From positions 806,001 to 870,000 of the forward strand of contig JAIXMP010000002.1 of the NCBI GenBank assembly GCA_025677815.1: DNA of 64,000 nucleotides, in the 5' to 3' direction. Position 1 is the stretch's first letter. Each line of letters starts with the position of its first letter. The DNA comes from Phascolomyces articulosus. Its lineage: Eukaryota > Mucoromycota > Mucoromycetes > Mucorales > Lichtheimiaceae. Position numbers and translations under genes: made by a program. Shown here one piece after another: positions 1 through 13,233 of the stretch. Below the pieces are notes generated by a model that was not told the origin of the DNA, did no database searches, and saw nothing but the letters and a program-made list of their open reading frames with translations.

Positions 1-336
1 AGGATGAAAAAAGAGATAAAGACAGAGAGACAAGGAAGAAACAAAAGGGTGAAGAAATAATAATGTGTTTGTGAGTGTGAGTAAAAGTGATTTTCGATAT
101 AAAATAAAGTAAAAAAAAAAAAAGAGAAAGAGAATAAGTATATAATAAGAAATTTCGTAGGTGTGTTTGGTGTAGGTAATAGTGTGTCGAAATTTCATGA
201 TCCACAAATATAAATTTTGAGGGTAAAAGAAGTACGTTGTATTTAAGGGGGTGTTATATATATAAATATATAATTATCTTCTTTCTTCCATTTCATTCTT
301 TTTTCGTTGTTGTTGTTGCTGCTGTTGTTTGCGAAT
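1..336. other. Intergenic, 3' of PP1
   Basis: AT-rich sequence with poly-A/T runs downstream of the PP1 stop codon. I see no gene here. Confidence 0.5.
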
Positions 337-1950
<1,614 letters not shown>

Positions 1951-4563
1951 GACTACAAATAAAATATAAAATATAAAAAAAGTCAATCAATGCTGCGCTT
2001 GTCCTTCAAAATAACAACCTCCCCCCCCTTTAAAACACTCGGACTGTTACACTCTTTCACCTTCTCCGTATTTATTCTTCAAGAAGAGAAATACTCCATA
2101 AAAGAACGAGAAAGAGTCAAAGTGAACAAGAAGTAGAGGGATCCCCCATCATATTTATAGGTACTATTTAGAACCGAATATACTTTACTTTTTTTTATCT
2201 TAGGTTTATATTATATTACTTAAGGTACGGGTTTTTTGGAGAATCGGTTCTTTTGTTTTTTTTCTTGAATCTCACAACAATGGTCAAAAGATGAAGGGGG
2301 TTACTTTTTTCTTTTCTTGCAATAAACTTTGAATATAAGAATAAAAAAAAACAACACACACAATTAGGGGTGAGAAGAATTGAAAAAGGCTATATATATA
2401 ATTCAAGATGGGTTTTATAAAAATACAAATGAGTATTTTTTTTTCTGTTACGAGTATTTTTCTTTTTGTTAATAGATGAAAAAAAAAAAGATGATGAACC
2501 CAAATAGAATAAGATCTGATTCTTACGTTCGGAAAAAGGGGCGGGAAAAGTTAAAAGTAGTAGAAGTAGCAGTGAAAGTGGTTAAAAGTGGTGGAGAGTG
2601 TTAAGTAATAAAAAGAGGAAGAGAAGAAAAAAAAGAGACGAAAAGACAGACTCGGTGTATGAGTAATAATAATAATAGCTGGAGTTCAATTCTCGAATTT
2701 GATTGGATCGTTCAACGGGAATCCCTTCTCTTTCTTCTCCTGCAGGTAAGATGAATATATCAGGAGCCAGATTCTATATACAAAAAACACTATGATATGA
2801 TTTGTCAATTTATTTCGCAGAAACTTTTATACAATAGGACCACGACAATGATGATGGTCATATATTATATAATATATATGTCCTTTGTTGATGGGTTGTA
2901 TTATAAAAAAATGTCTAACATTTTTCTGTGAAACTAGTTTTATTATGCTGAGTATTTCTTAGATGCAATAAATGTGTCATTTTATTATATATTTAGGACA
3001 CCTCCAATATACTCAATATATTAATATATAATACCATGCAATGAAATATTGCATTGTTGATTGAGCAATATATATAATAGCTTACAAATATATATGTAAC
3101 GATACAACATTCAATAATCTTTTTAAGAGGTTTTCTTTGTGACAGATATCCTTGTTGTCATCAATTTTGGGAATTCTTGTTACACAATGGGTGTGATGAT
3201 ACTACATCAACAGCGAATTAATAAATTTCTTTTCTTGGTCATTTTCCCGAAAAATATTCAATCAAATAATGAACAAAATTGCAGATCCAACACGAGGACA
3301 AGAAGATAAGATATATATATTGTTCCATAGCAATAATTGACCTACAATATATTCATATATAGTATTATCCACTATGGTATTATGTTTTATATTAATCATC
3401 TCATCTGAACCCATCCATTGTTCAGTTATAGTACTAGTAGTAATAGGAAGCATGACTACAGATTATTCTATTATTAGTGACGCTAAAATGAATATATAAT
3501 TAATATTTCATCAGCTTATGGCGTCATTGTTATTATGCATTTATGCACCAGGTAGAGTTAAAATATATATTTTTATACTATGTTATTGTGGCATGTTGTT
3601 CTAGAAGAAACGGGTCAGAAATAAAAAAGGATAAATACAAAATTTCGTTAGAATATACAAGAAAAAAAAGGTCAATAAAAAGTGGTGTTTATAGAAACAT
3701 AGCCTAAATTTTGAAAATTTCCTGGGACAATGGCTGCTCGACTTTTTTAATAATCATCTCTCAATCCACAGATGGAGGCAGTTATAGATGAGGGTTCTTT
3801 TTAAAGTAGCAATAAATCACACATCATGGTTTCATTCTTTTTTTTTCCTTATTCATCAGGCAAGTGATTTGCATAAACACTAGGTGGTATGATATGAGTA
3901 GCCGTTGTCCGGCTTTTTTTTTAAAAAAAAAGATTTGCAAATCACTTAGTTTGCTTTGAACTAAATAGCTATGTGATATTATATTGTTTGATATTGATCT
4001 AGAGAACCCAAGACATCATCTAGCACCAAGGGAAAAAGTAGTATTTACGGAGCACATGGTGTGTATCTATTTTTATGATGAGTAAAGAACCAGAAAGTAC
4101 AACTGGTGCTTTTCAATGCTGCAGGAGATGTGATTGTTGTTTCTGATAATAGGAAATGAAATCCTATCCTATATGTATACTGAATGTTTGTCTGTTATGC
4201 CTTTTGATTCATAGTTTCAAAAAAAAAAAAAAAACGTGACATATTTTTGTTCTTATTTCTATGCATGTTTAATCAAACTCATATGTGTGATTAGTAAAAG
4301 TTATATAATAGATACAGGTACAAAATGGTTAGACAGGCAGCAGATGGAGGTTTTTCATTTTCAGTATTTTGGATGGAGATGTAGTAGATGGGATATGTGT
4401 ATCGAATTTGGTCACGACTACTTTGTGAAACAAAATTTCAACTACTATAAATACCTCCCATTTAAAGAATTGTAATGCAATAAAACTCGTTTATTTGAGA
4501 ATAAAATGAATATATATACATTGATATCCTATATAATACACAATCATTTATATTATTAAAGAT
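1951..4563. other. Intergenic between PP1 promoter and decayed F-box copy
   Basis: About 2.6 kb with no supportable gene. The first several hundred bases must hold the PP1 promoter; a C8 run lies near 2022. The rest is AT-rich with TA-rich tracts. One structured element, a 12-bp inverted repeat enclosing a T9A9 palindrome, is annotated separately at 3862-3947. Confidence 0.5.
3862..3947. repeat. Inverted repeat enclosing a T9A9 palindrome
   Basis: AAGTGATTTGCA (3862-3873) is repeated as its perfect reverse complement TGCAAATCACTT (3936-3947). The 62-nt loop contains the 20-bp palindrome CTTTTTTTTTAAAAAAAAAG (3913-3932). It could fold as a hairpin if transcribed, or be a decayed miniature inverted-repeat element. 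No target-site duplication is visible. Confidence 0.5.
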
Positions 4564-6592
4564 TCAGATATCATCGTTGTCTTTCTCTTCCAGAGGTTCG
4601 AAATACGTAGAAATAAGTGAAGAACAAAACGCATCTTCCAACTGTTTTTCCGTAATTCCACCAATACCCACAAATTGAATGCTTCTAAGTGACTTGCTGT
4701 TGCTTAACGCTTGTAAATCATCAGGTATCAATATCATGTTATTCAGGTATAAGCGTTCGAGTTGGAGTAATTGAAAGACAATTTTCACGAATATTTCCAT
4801 ATTTGGTCTTGATAAAACTGTCGGCATACAGTTGAGGTTTAAAGATTTTAAAGAATTGATCTGAATACTGATTTCTAGTACAGCGTCATCCAATTCATCT
4901 TGAAGGGATATAATAGAAAATAACTATAATGTAGTTTTGTTTTGTACAAATGCATTGAGAAGTTGGTATAAATTGAGGGTATCATAGTCACGAGTGCTGA
5001 TATTGAGGTAAGAAAGTTTTGGCGGAACTTTAACCATCTTGAATGTACTGGATAGGAGCTTGTCTTCAAATTTATTAAGAACAAGTATTTCCAACTTTGG
5101 CATATAATTTATTATTCCTGTGAGATGCCAGCTTGTCGTGCTCGGCCCTGTGTTGGATAGCATGAAATGTGTTATATTGTTGAAATATAGTCTGGAAAGA
5201 GCATACCGATATTTACTAGTTAATGTTATTCCCTCTGGTCGCTTCCTTCAGTCGTAAGTCATTGGCTTTTCCAATGCTAATGTACGTAATTTTCGGCAAC
5301 GCTTTTGATTTCCAATAATGCAATAAATCCAGGTCCCACGGAATCCAAAATAATATGGAGCTCTTGAATTCCATTCTCCATTGTATGAAAATCATCAGAG
5401 TCCCACTTTTTGATTGATACCAACTTTGATCCATTTTGCCGATGATAAGGTCGTTCAATAGGGGACAACATTTTTGGATAATATCGTAAAAATTAACGGG
5501 GTTACTGTTGATAATAGAGATCCAACGAAGATGGGGTGATACTTGTAAAATCTTTCGTAGCTCTACTCCTCCAGTTTCTTCCTTGATAAGCAATTCGATT
5601 TTGGACAAATTGGTAGAGAACGTCAAGTTAAATGGTACGAATACATCCTCCATCTCACATGCCTTTAATTGGAGATAGGTAAGGTGACGACAGATCAAAA
5701 GAATATGAGATACATTGGGTATTTAATTTTTAGATGATAAGGTGGTTATATCCAGAGATTTTAAGGAATTCAAAAGATTGACCAGAGTGGAGCAAAACAT
5801 GCTATGAAATTCCGTGAATATTCTAAAAAAAAAAATCCAATTCATCCGTCTTTTATTTTTTTTAGTCAATTATCTATATACTTACTACTGCTATATCTCA
5901 TTGTTAACGAACGAAGACTTGAAAAGAAGAAGCTTTAGAATAGACATTTCACGGTGACCACCGTATACTGGCCCAGAAGATATTTCAGTATGTTGACTGA
6001 CAGAAGGTAAAAGAAAGAATAGATAGAGGCACTTTATGTAGGGCAATTTTTCCATAAAGTTCATTTGCATTTATTTTACGCCAAGGTATTTTATAGCTTA
6101 AGATGCTCGAGAACAATGGGTTATTGTGTTGGCTGGAATATAATTAATAATATGACAGGCAATATCATAAGGAAGTCGTGTAAAAAGTCAACACGATGAC
6201 CAATCATTTTTGTGTACCGTTCATAATCTGGGTGGGTCTCTGGTACTTTTCTCAGTCCATTGTTATCGCGTCTTTTTAATATCATAGGTATGTGCGTATA
6301 TCGACACGCTGTAAGCAAATATCCAACCGTGTTATTTGGTGTATATGTCACAATAACTAGTGTGACTTGAAATTCTTGTTCATATGCTATAGCGCGAAGT
6401 TGAAAGCATAAATATGAGTTCAGTTTGTAAAGCTTGAAAAGTATCAGTGGTTTGACTGATAACTTGAATTGAGTTTCCATTGTCAAAGATCTTTTTCATA
6501 TTTTTCGTTGCTTCGTTATGATTCCATTCTATTTTCTTAACTGTAGCGATGCGTTTTTGTGGATGTGATGTATCATTTTCTTTTGGATCTGA
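4564..6592 (-). pseudogene. Decayed TPR-F-box-LRR (Dia2/Pof3-like) paralogue
   Basis: Read on the minus strand, this is a full-length but broken relative of the genes at 23.5-29.3 kb. Matching blocks, N to C: a DPKEN..HPQKRIAT lead (from about 6592), QVISQTTD, RAIAYEQEF, VPETHPDYERY, HRVDFL, then an F-box region and the LRR blocks TYLQLKACEMEDVFVPF, ELRKILQVSPHLRWISI and GITEKQLEDAF. It carries several disablements: an extra T near 6401-6410 after QTELIFML, a lost T near 6181-6186 just before the F-box PYDI motif, a TAA in frame at 5723-5725 (between SLKSLDITTLSSKN and IPNVS), and two frame changes between about 5270 and 5480. The C-terminal exon (4564-4893) remains open. It is unlikely to encode a working F-box protein. 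Confidence 0.85.
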
Positions 6593-9500
6593 TAAATATT
6601 GTTAAAAAAGCAACGTCTAAGATGAACTATTGTCAATCAAATCATCCAAGATATTCAAATTTGTGCATAATGACATATTCATATAAAATTTTTGTGTACA
6701 AGGATGTATCTCAACAAGGTTGTTTATTATGGTTTTTATTGGCATATTTAATAATTTGATGAGCAACTCCTATATTCTTAAAGTAGAACTTTTTTGTACT
6801 TTCGATACCGCTCCATTAATAATAAGGTATCAATTCTTCTATTATTATTTTTTGTTTGTTTTCACAGTATAAGAATAGCGATTTTAAAAGTTGAAAAAGA
6901 GGAGAGATATATCAGAAATTACGCGCTGTATAGAGAAAAAAAGGGCATATCATAAATAAAAAGAAAAGGAGGAGTTAATTCACCTTGATATAAAACTATT
7001 GAATCGTTCTGGTATACTGACACCATTTGATGAATGACGTACCGCCATTATGCGGAATAATGAATTAATTCAATGAGAGATTACTATAACAGCAACACCC
7101 TTGTCCTTTCGCATCTCTAGCACACCAATCAGATATCATGGAGCCATCATAAGCGAAAAAAAAAACATTATAATACGAAGTGGTAGACATTGTTATCCAA
7201 TAGTTGATCGTGTTCTTTTACTCTTTAAGCACTATTTTTCCACAAGAGCAACATCAAACGCCGTCAAGAAATTAAAAAACGTAGCATCGAAAGCAGCCAA
7301 TGGTATACTATTTCTCTTCATTTAAAACAATGGAATGTAGATTGAGCACTCCAATCAGCGAGTCATCTATACTGTAACAACCCCAACAGTTTAATATTCT
7401 CATTTTCAAAATGAAACATCTACTTATTGGGGCAAAATGTGTAATGATGCTCTACATCGTTATGTCAGAAAGGCATCTTTTTGGCATCATAGTGGGGATA
7501 ATAGGATTAGTAGATATACACATTTACATATACTACACATCGATTGGTATATAGAATCATATATACGTGGATGGGGTCGGTAACGTTTTATTCAATGTAC
7601 GATACTTTAAAAAAAACAACGAAGAAACTTCTTCGCATAAACAATCAGCTACATTATATGTTGTTATAGAATAGTACACGTACATTCATTATTTTCCGAT
7701 TGGCAAACTATTCAAATTTACTATAATTAACTACTCTCTCGGAAACCCAAAAGCTAAATAATAAAAAATTGCATATATTCTACATGCCAGACAGATTCCT
7801 ATACGATTGTATTTTATCTTAATGATGGATGGGAATCTATTGATAGAAATAAAGAAAGGTCCTTTATCACTGGTTAAAGTGTTAAAAGAGAATACACCAA
7901 TCATAGAAAAACATAGATTCGATTCTACCCTTTTGAGTTGTATATACTGAAACCAAACAACAAATGATGAATTGATTTGGAACATATTTTCTTTGTTCCT
8001 TGTTAACAAATAGACATACGAGGATCGGTGTATCAAAATTCTGTCAACTATGACATCATTGCGCATGCATCACAAAAAATATGCAAGGATTTATTCAATA
8101 GAAAGAAAAAAGTTACCATATACCATCATGTAAAAAAAAATGATCTGATGCATATTTTTGTATTATAAACTGACCTTTTTTTTTTCTATCCATAGTATAA
8201 TAATAATTTAAGGTTTAATGGGATGGGACCTTTCTCTCGTCCCGGTTTAAATATATGGCTCATGACGGAAGGAAAAATTACCCGTTTGTTCCATTTTAAA
8301 ACAAATTCAATAGCACAGTTATCCAATTCTTTCGTAGATGATTCCTCCTGTTATAAGTGAAATAGAGAATCAACGTTAGCACTTTAAATATATATTCAAG
8401 TTTCTTATGCAATTCTTTATTTTTGTATCTAATAGCAACAGTAGAATGTCCCTCACTAAAAACAATCGTATCGCACTTTTTTTTATCATTCAAACAAGTC
8501 AATAAATATTATTATCGGCGATCTGTTCGGAAAAATAAAACAAACCTCATGGTGGAATAAAAGAAGGTTAAAATAATAGCGTCTCATTCGAAAACATACT
8601 ACAAGACACTCTAAGTAGTAAGATAGAAAGGAAACATACTTTGAATCATCCTATTTCCCTTTCGTTCATTGAGAAAAAAGTACCCAGGTAAAAAAAAAGA
8701 CATTCAATTCCTATTGATGATTATTTACCGGGCACTCATATGGTTTGAAAGGGACAAGGAATTTTTTGAAAATGAATCCATCTGTATGTCTTTTGGAATG
8801 ACCCCCAAAAAATGAGGATAAGACCTGTTTTAGAAAATTATGTAAAAAACGATCCAGTTTTCCCATTAAGATGTATATTTTGCTTGGGCGTATTTTTTCT
8901 ATACATTTTGAGGCACATATATATAATCCAAAATGTAGGACAAGAAAAGAAACACTTAAGAAGGATATATGACACCTATAATTCGTCATTTTTCATCGTA
9001 TATAAATTAAAGGTTACCATGGTCCACCTTTTCCTATTACTTACAAAATTGATATTCTTCTTTTAGAATAGATGTGAACTTGTTGACAATTTTTTTGTAA
9101 CACTTTCTCAACTGTATAACCTATTTCTTCTATCTTGCTATATTGGCAGAACTGGCAAACCAAACCACTCGTCATTTAAACTCCAAACCCCAGCATAAAA
9201 TAATACTGTTTTTTGATTTGAAACACTGCCTGAGAAAAAAAATCCCTCTGCGTGAGAATATCCAATAAACAGAAATGGAGAAAGCTGAATGATGACTTTT
9301 ATTGAAACGAGAAATGGAAAATGTTATGTAGAAACAAAGAAAATTTGCCAAGATAAACAGTCTACTTTTTATTTTCATCTATACCACAAAAAAGAAAATT
9401 TTTATTAGTTACAAGTAAAATAAAGAATCATAGGTGATTGAAAGATCTGCAACAAAATAATGGGAATCAAAGTGAAAATCCGTTGGGAGAGAGAGAAATC

Positions 9501-10133
9501 CTCACCAAATGTAGAAATGATATGATGAGTTTTTTAAAACAAAACGAATAGTGGAATTTGGAAAAATCTCATCCCCATCATCATCCCACACAGGAAACTC
9601 CACTCAGAAACAAACTACTTTGTAGCATGGAGTACCTGAAAGTAATGCTTAAGGAAGGGAGGTATTATACAGGAACAAGAGGAAATATCAGGTACCAAAA
9701 AAATATCTATGATATTCAGGTACCCACCAAGCCATATCATTGGTCAATTGTAAGAAATATTGAAAACCATTTTATGACGCACTTTGGCTTGGCTGTTGTA
9801 CCTTTTTTTTTTCTACTGCCCTACTCATCGCTCTGCTGGCGTTAAATACGTAGTAAATACAATAAGATCAGCATCTAAACTAACATTCCCCTTTATATTA
9901 CCAGATATAGTAAATTACATGTCCCATCCATTGGTTTAAATTCATTCATCCTTGGTAGAATTATTAAAAAAAAGCCAGAAAAAACCGCTACGCCAAAAAA
10001 AAAGAGTATAAAAAGGTTAAAGAAGTAGGCTGTCAATTTTTTTTTCATCAACAACAACTTCTTTTAACTTTAAAATATCTTATCGGTTCCCTTTATTGTA
10101 CTGGTTTACAATACTAATTCTTTTCTATCCATC
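6593..10133. other. Long intergenic stretch
   Basis: About 3.5 kb between the decayed F-box copy and the pyrophosphatase gene. Several ORFs of 60-110 codons exist on both strands, but none has recognisable composition, motifs or convincing splice continuation. One weak candidate (about 7101-7325, mitochondrial-presequence-like) is discussed as a finding. The last ~130 bases hold the pyrophosphatase promoter. Confidence 0.5.
10007..10014 (+). promoter_or_regulatory. TATA box of the pyrophosphatase gene
   Basis: TATAAAAA lies 120 bp upstream of the ATG at 10134 in an otherwise A/T-tract-rich promoter, with a pyrimidine-rich stretch between. Placement suits a fungal TATA box; inferred from position only. 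Confidence 0.5.
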
Positions 10134-11415
10134 ATGAAATTCGCTACTATTGCTCTTGCTCTTGCCACTGCCGCCTCAGCCGTCTCGGGTTACAAAGTAC
10201 GTCAAATTGGTGCCTATAATACCAAGGATTACATTGCTTATCTTGAAAATGACGATGGTACTCCTATTTCTCCATTCCATGATGTGCCTCTTTATCCCAA
10301 TGCCAATGATGATTCTGTTTTTAACATGATTGTTGAAATTCCTCGTGGACAAAATGCCAAGGTTGAGGTAAAATTATATACCGGATTACTTTTTTTATGC
10401 TTTCTATAGATGTATACGTGTGTACTTATCGTTTTTTTTTTTCAAAATGATATGTTACTATAGATTCAAAAAGATCAAGAATTCAATCCATTCGCTCAAA
10501 AAGTCAGCAAGCATGATAAATTGAAATTCATTGCCAACATTTACCCTTGGCACGGATATCCATGGTCTTATGGTTCTATTCCTCAAACTTGGGAAAATCC
10601 TCATGTCCCCAACAAAGAAGCTGGTACCAAGGGGGGCGATAATGACCCTTTGGATATCATTGATATCAGTGCTGAATCAGGTTTCCCTGGTCAAGTCAGA
10701 CAAGTCAAATTGTTAGGTGGTCTTTTAATGGTTGATGATGATACTACCGATTGGAAGATCGTTGCTATTGATGTCAATGATGAACGTGCTTCTCGTTATA
10801 ATGGTATGCCCTCTCATTTTTTTCTTTTTAAAAAATCGCACTGACTAATATAACCCATTCTCATGATTGTTATATATTAATAGATATCACCGATGTCGAA
10901 CAAAAGATTCGTGATGATATTCAGCATTGGTTCAAAGTCTACAAGGTTCCTCAAGGCGATGGTGAAAATGAGTTTGGTTATGATGGTGATTTCCAAAACC
11001 GTCAAACCGTGGATCATTTGTTAAAAGAAAGTCATGGTTATTGGAATTTATTGATCAATGGTACCATCAAGGCCGATGATATTGAAACGTAAGTTGATTA
11101 ACAAAAAAAAAAGGGTTGTTCTTTTTATGAAAGCAAACGTGGTTGTTAACGCACATTATGTAATTTTTATTTTTAGTATTAATGTCTCTGTTCAAGGGTC
11201 CAAAAATCAAGTCAAGGCGAATAGTGAAGAATGCAAAGATGTACCCAAGGTAAAAACTAAATTAATTAATAAAAAAAACCATTTTTTGTTGGGTAAGATT
11301 TTAAGAGAACTAAAAAAAATATGTTTCACTTTTTTACTATTAGGCTGATGCTGAACCTGATGCAAAGATTGATAGTGATGCTATCCCAACCAAGAAAGCT
11401 TGGGCTATCCTTTAA
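10134..11415 (+). CDS. Inorganic pyrophosphatase (family I) with N-terminal signal peptide
   Basis: Family I pyrophosphatases hydrolyse pyrophosphate to two phosphates with Mg2+ and pull biosynthetic reactions forward. Exons 10134-10367, 10464-10803, 10884-11088, 11177-11249, 11344-11415 join in frame to 307 aa. The signature DNDPLDI is present (residues 137-143), together with HDKLKFIANIYPWHGYPWSYGSIPQTWE and a downstream DDxTDWKIVAIDVND block; these are family I landmarks. Unusually, the protein starts with a typical secretory signal (MKFATIALALATAASAVSG), so it is predicted to enter the ER and be secreted, cell-wall-bound or vacuolar rather than cytosolic. The C terminus (PTKKAWAIL) has no KDEL-like retrieval signal. 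The enzyme assignment is very secure; the extracytosolic location is inferred from the signal sequence. Confidence 0.95.
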
Positions 11416-13233
11416 GTGAGAATCTTCTATAAGGATGTCTCATTCAACCATATATATAATATATTATACCCCCATTTTTCATTTCTTTAATTATTTATGC
11501 ACCATGTTGATCATGGTTGTGTATAAAAAAAACTTTACTATTTTAATTTGTTTCTTCTTTATCTGTTTCTTAATAAAAAAAAATATAATCCAATCCTATG
11601 TCTCTATTCTATCATGATGATGACGATGACATTGATTTCAAATCTATCAAAAAAAAAGATGTTATTATCATTTTACTTTATTTTACCATGGAATGATAAA
11701 GTATATGAAGAATACTGATTTTCCCGCGTCAAAATTGTACAACCCAAGCTATAAAACAATAAATATTTTTATTATGTAGCCTCATTAAGGCAACAGTCAC
11801 CGAATGTAGTAATTGTCACCAGATTTGTTCTTTTTTATATATATTAGAGGGTGAGATAGTAAAAAGGATGACGAATATCAATAAAAAAACGTGTTTCCTA
11901 CATAATCCAACTGTATCATCATCAAAGTAACTTCTATCTTTTTATCGCGGGTAAACAATTTTTTTTGGGTTTTTTCTTTTTTTTTTTCAACCTCGGTAAA
12001 AAGTGCTATTCATAACTTTATAAACTGGTTTTTTTTATTCTCAAAAAAGGGTTTTCACACATGAAGAGTGGAGACACTGGATTACCCAATCCCAAACCCT
12101 TTTATCACACTGTGTACACACGGTGTTAAAAAAAAATCGATCCGCTTTGGTATAACAAGTAAAATAGTTGGATTGATAACACAAACACTTTGCTTTATAG
12201 GGAATAGTAGCATTTTTTTTTTGGAGAGATAAAAATAAATTCAAGGTTTTTTTTTCGAGTTCAGTAGCACAATGAAAATATTTTGTAAAAAGAGGGGTAT
12301 TTAAAAAGACACCAAAGATTCTTGACCAGTGGATCGGATCACTTCTTCCATGGATTTAATTTCCGAAACTTCGTGTTCTATAAGACGATTGGATCTTTCT
12401 ATTATAAATGATATAAACATGGACGAATAAAAGAGGGCAATATTATAAATTAAAGATAAATAACATGCATATGCATATTCCAATAACATTGAATGTGGAA
12501 ATATGCATCTCCATGCAAAAGGGATCATAATTAAGTTTTCCAACACCGGGTGAAAGCGGGGGAGCCAGTAATTTGGTGTTTGATCCTATTTACCATCACT
12601 TAACTTGGGGGGGGGAGGTGATCACAAAAAAAAAAAAAGATCGCACTTTGGTCATTGAAATTCTTTTGTATTTAGTCAGTAAAACTTTAACTTCTTTATG
12701 CTATAAATCATCTTTATTGTAAATAAGCTTTTATATATATATATATATAAAAGATGATAAAATGTGCTTCGATCAGTTACATGATTAAAAAGAAAAGAAA
12801 TGGACTCAGGGGAGAGATATTATTGGAAAACCAGCCACTTTTTTTTTAAATTGGATGATGATGATGAGATGGATCTACTTTTTATAGAGTATATACAAAA
12901 CGAAATATTATTATTATTATTATTATTTTGCAATGAGCCACATTGAAATATACATAAAATATTTTATTTTACAAGAGAGAATGATTTTTTTCACATACGC
13001 CGATGGGTAAAAAATAAGACCAAACACAGAAAAATAGAGAAATAAAGTAAATAGAAAATAATAATAAAACAAATGCAACAGAAGGGTGAAGAACAAAAGA
13101 TACAGAATAGAAAAAAAGAGTTCCCACTTTTTTTAAGGTAGGGAAGGAGAAAAAGGGAATAAGAAGTATATATATATAAATTTGTAAATTATGTATAAAG
13201 GATGAAGAAGTAGTGAAGAAGAATGCATTTTTT
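11416..13233. other. Intergenic with one doubtful small minus-strand ORF
   Basis: About 1.8 kb between two genes. A minus-strand reading frame at about 12304-12528 ends in a helical, charged segment (RSNRLIEHEVSEIKSMEEVIRS) after a hydrophobic stretch. It could be the last exon of an unrecognised small membrane protein or chance. A G9 run (about 12606) and a TTA microsatellite (12907-12928) are present. Nothing else is supportable. Confidence 0.4.
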
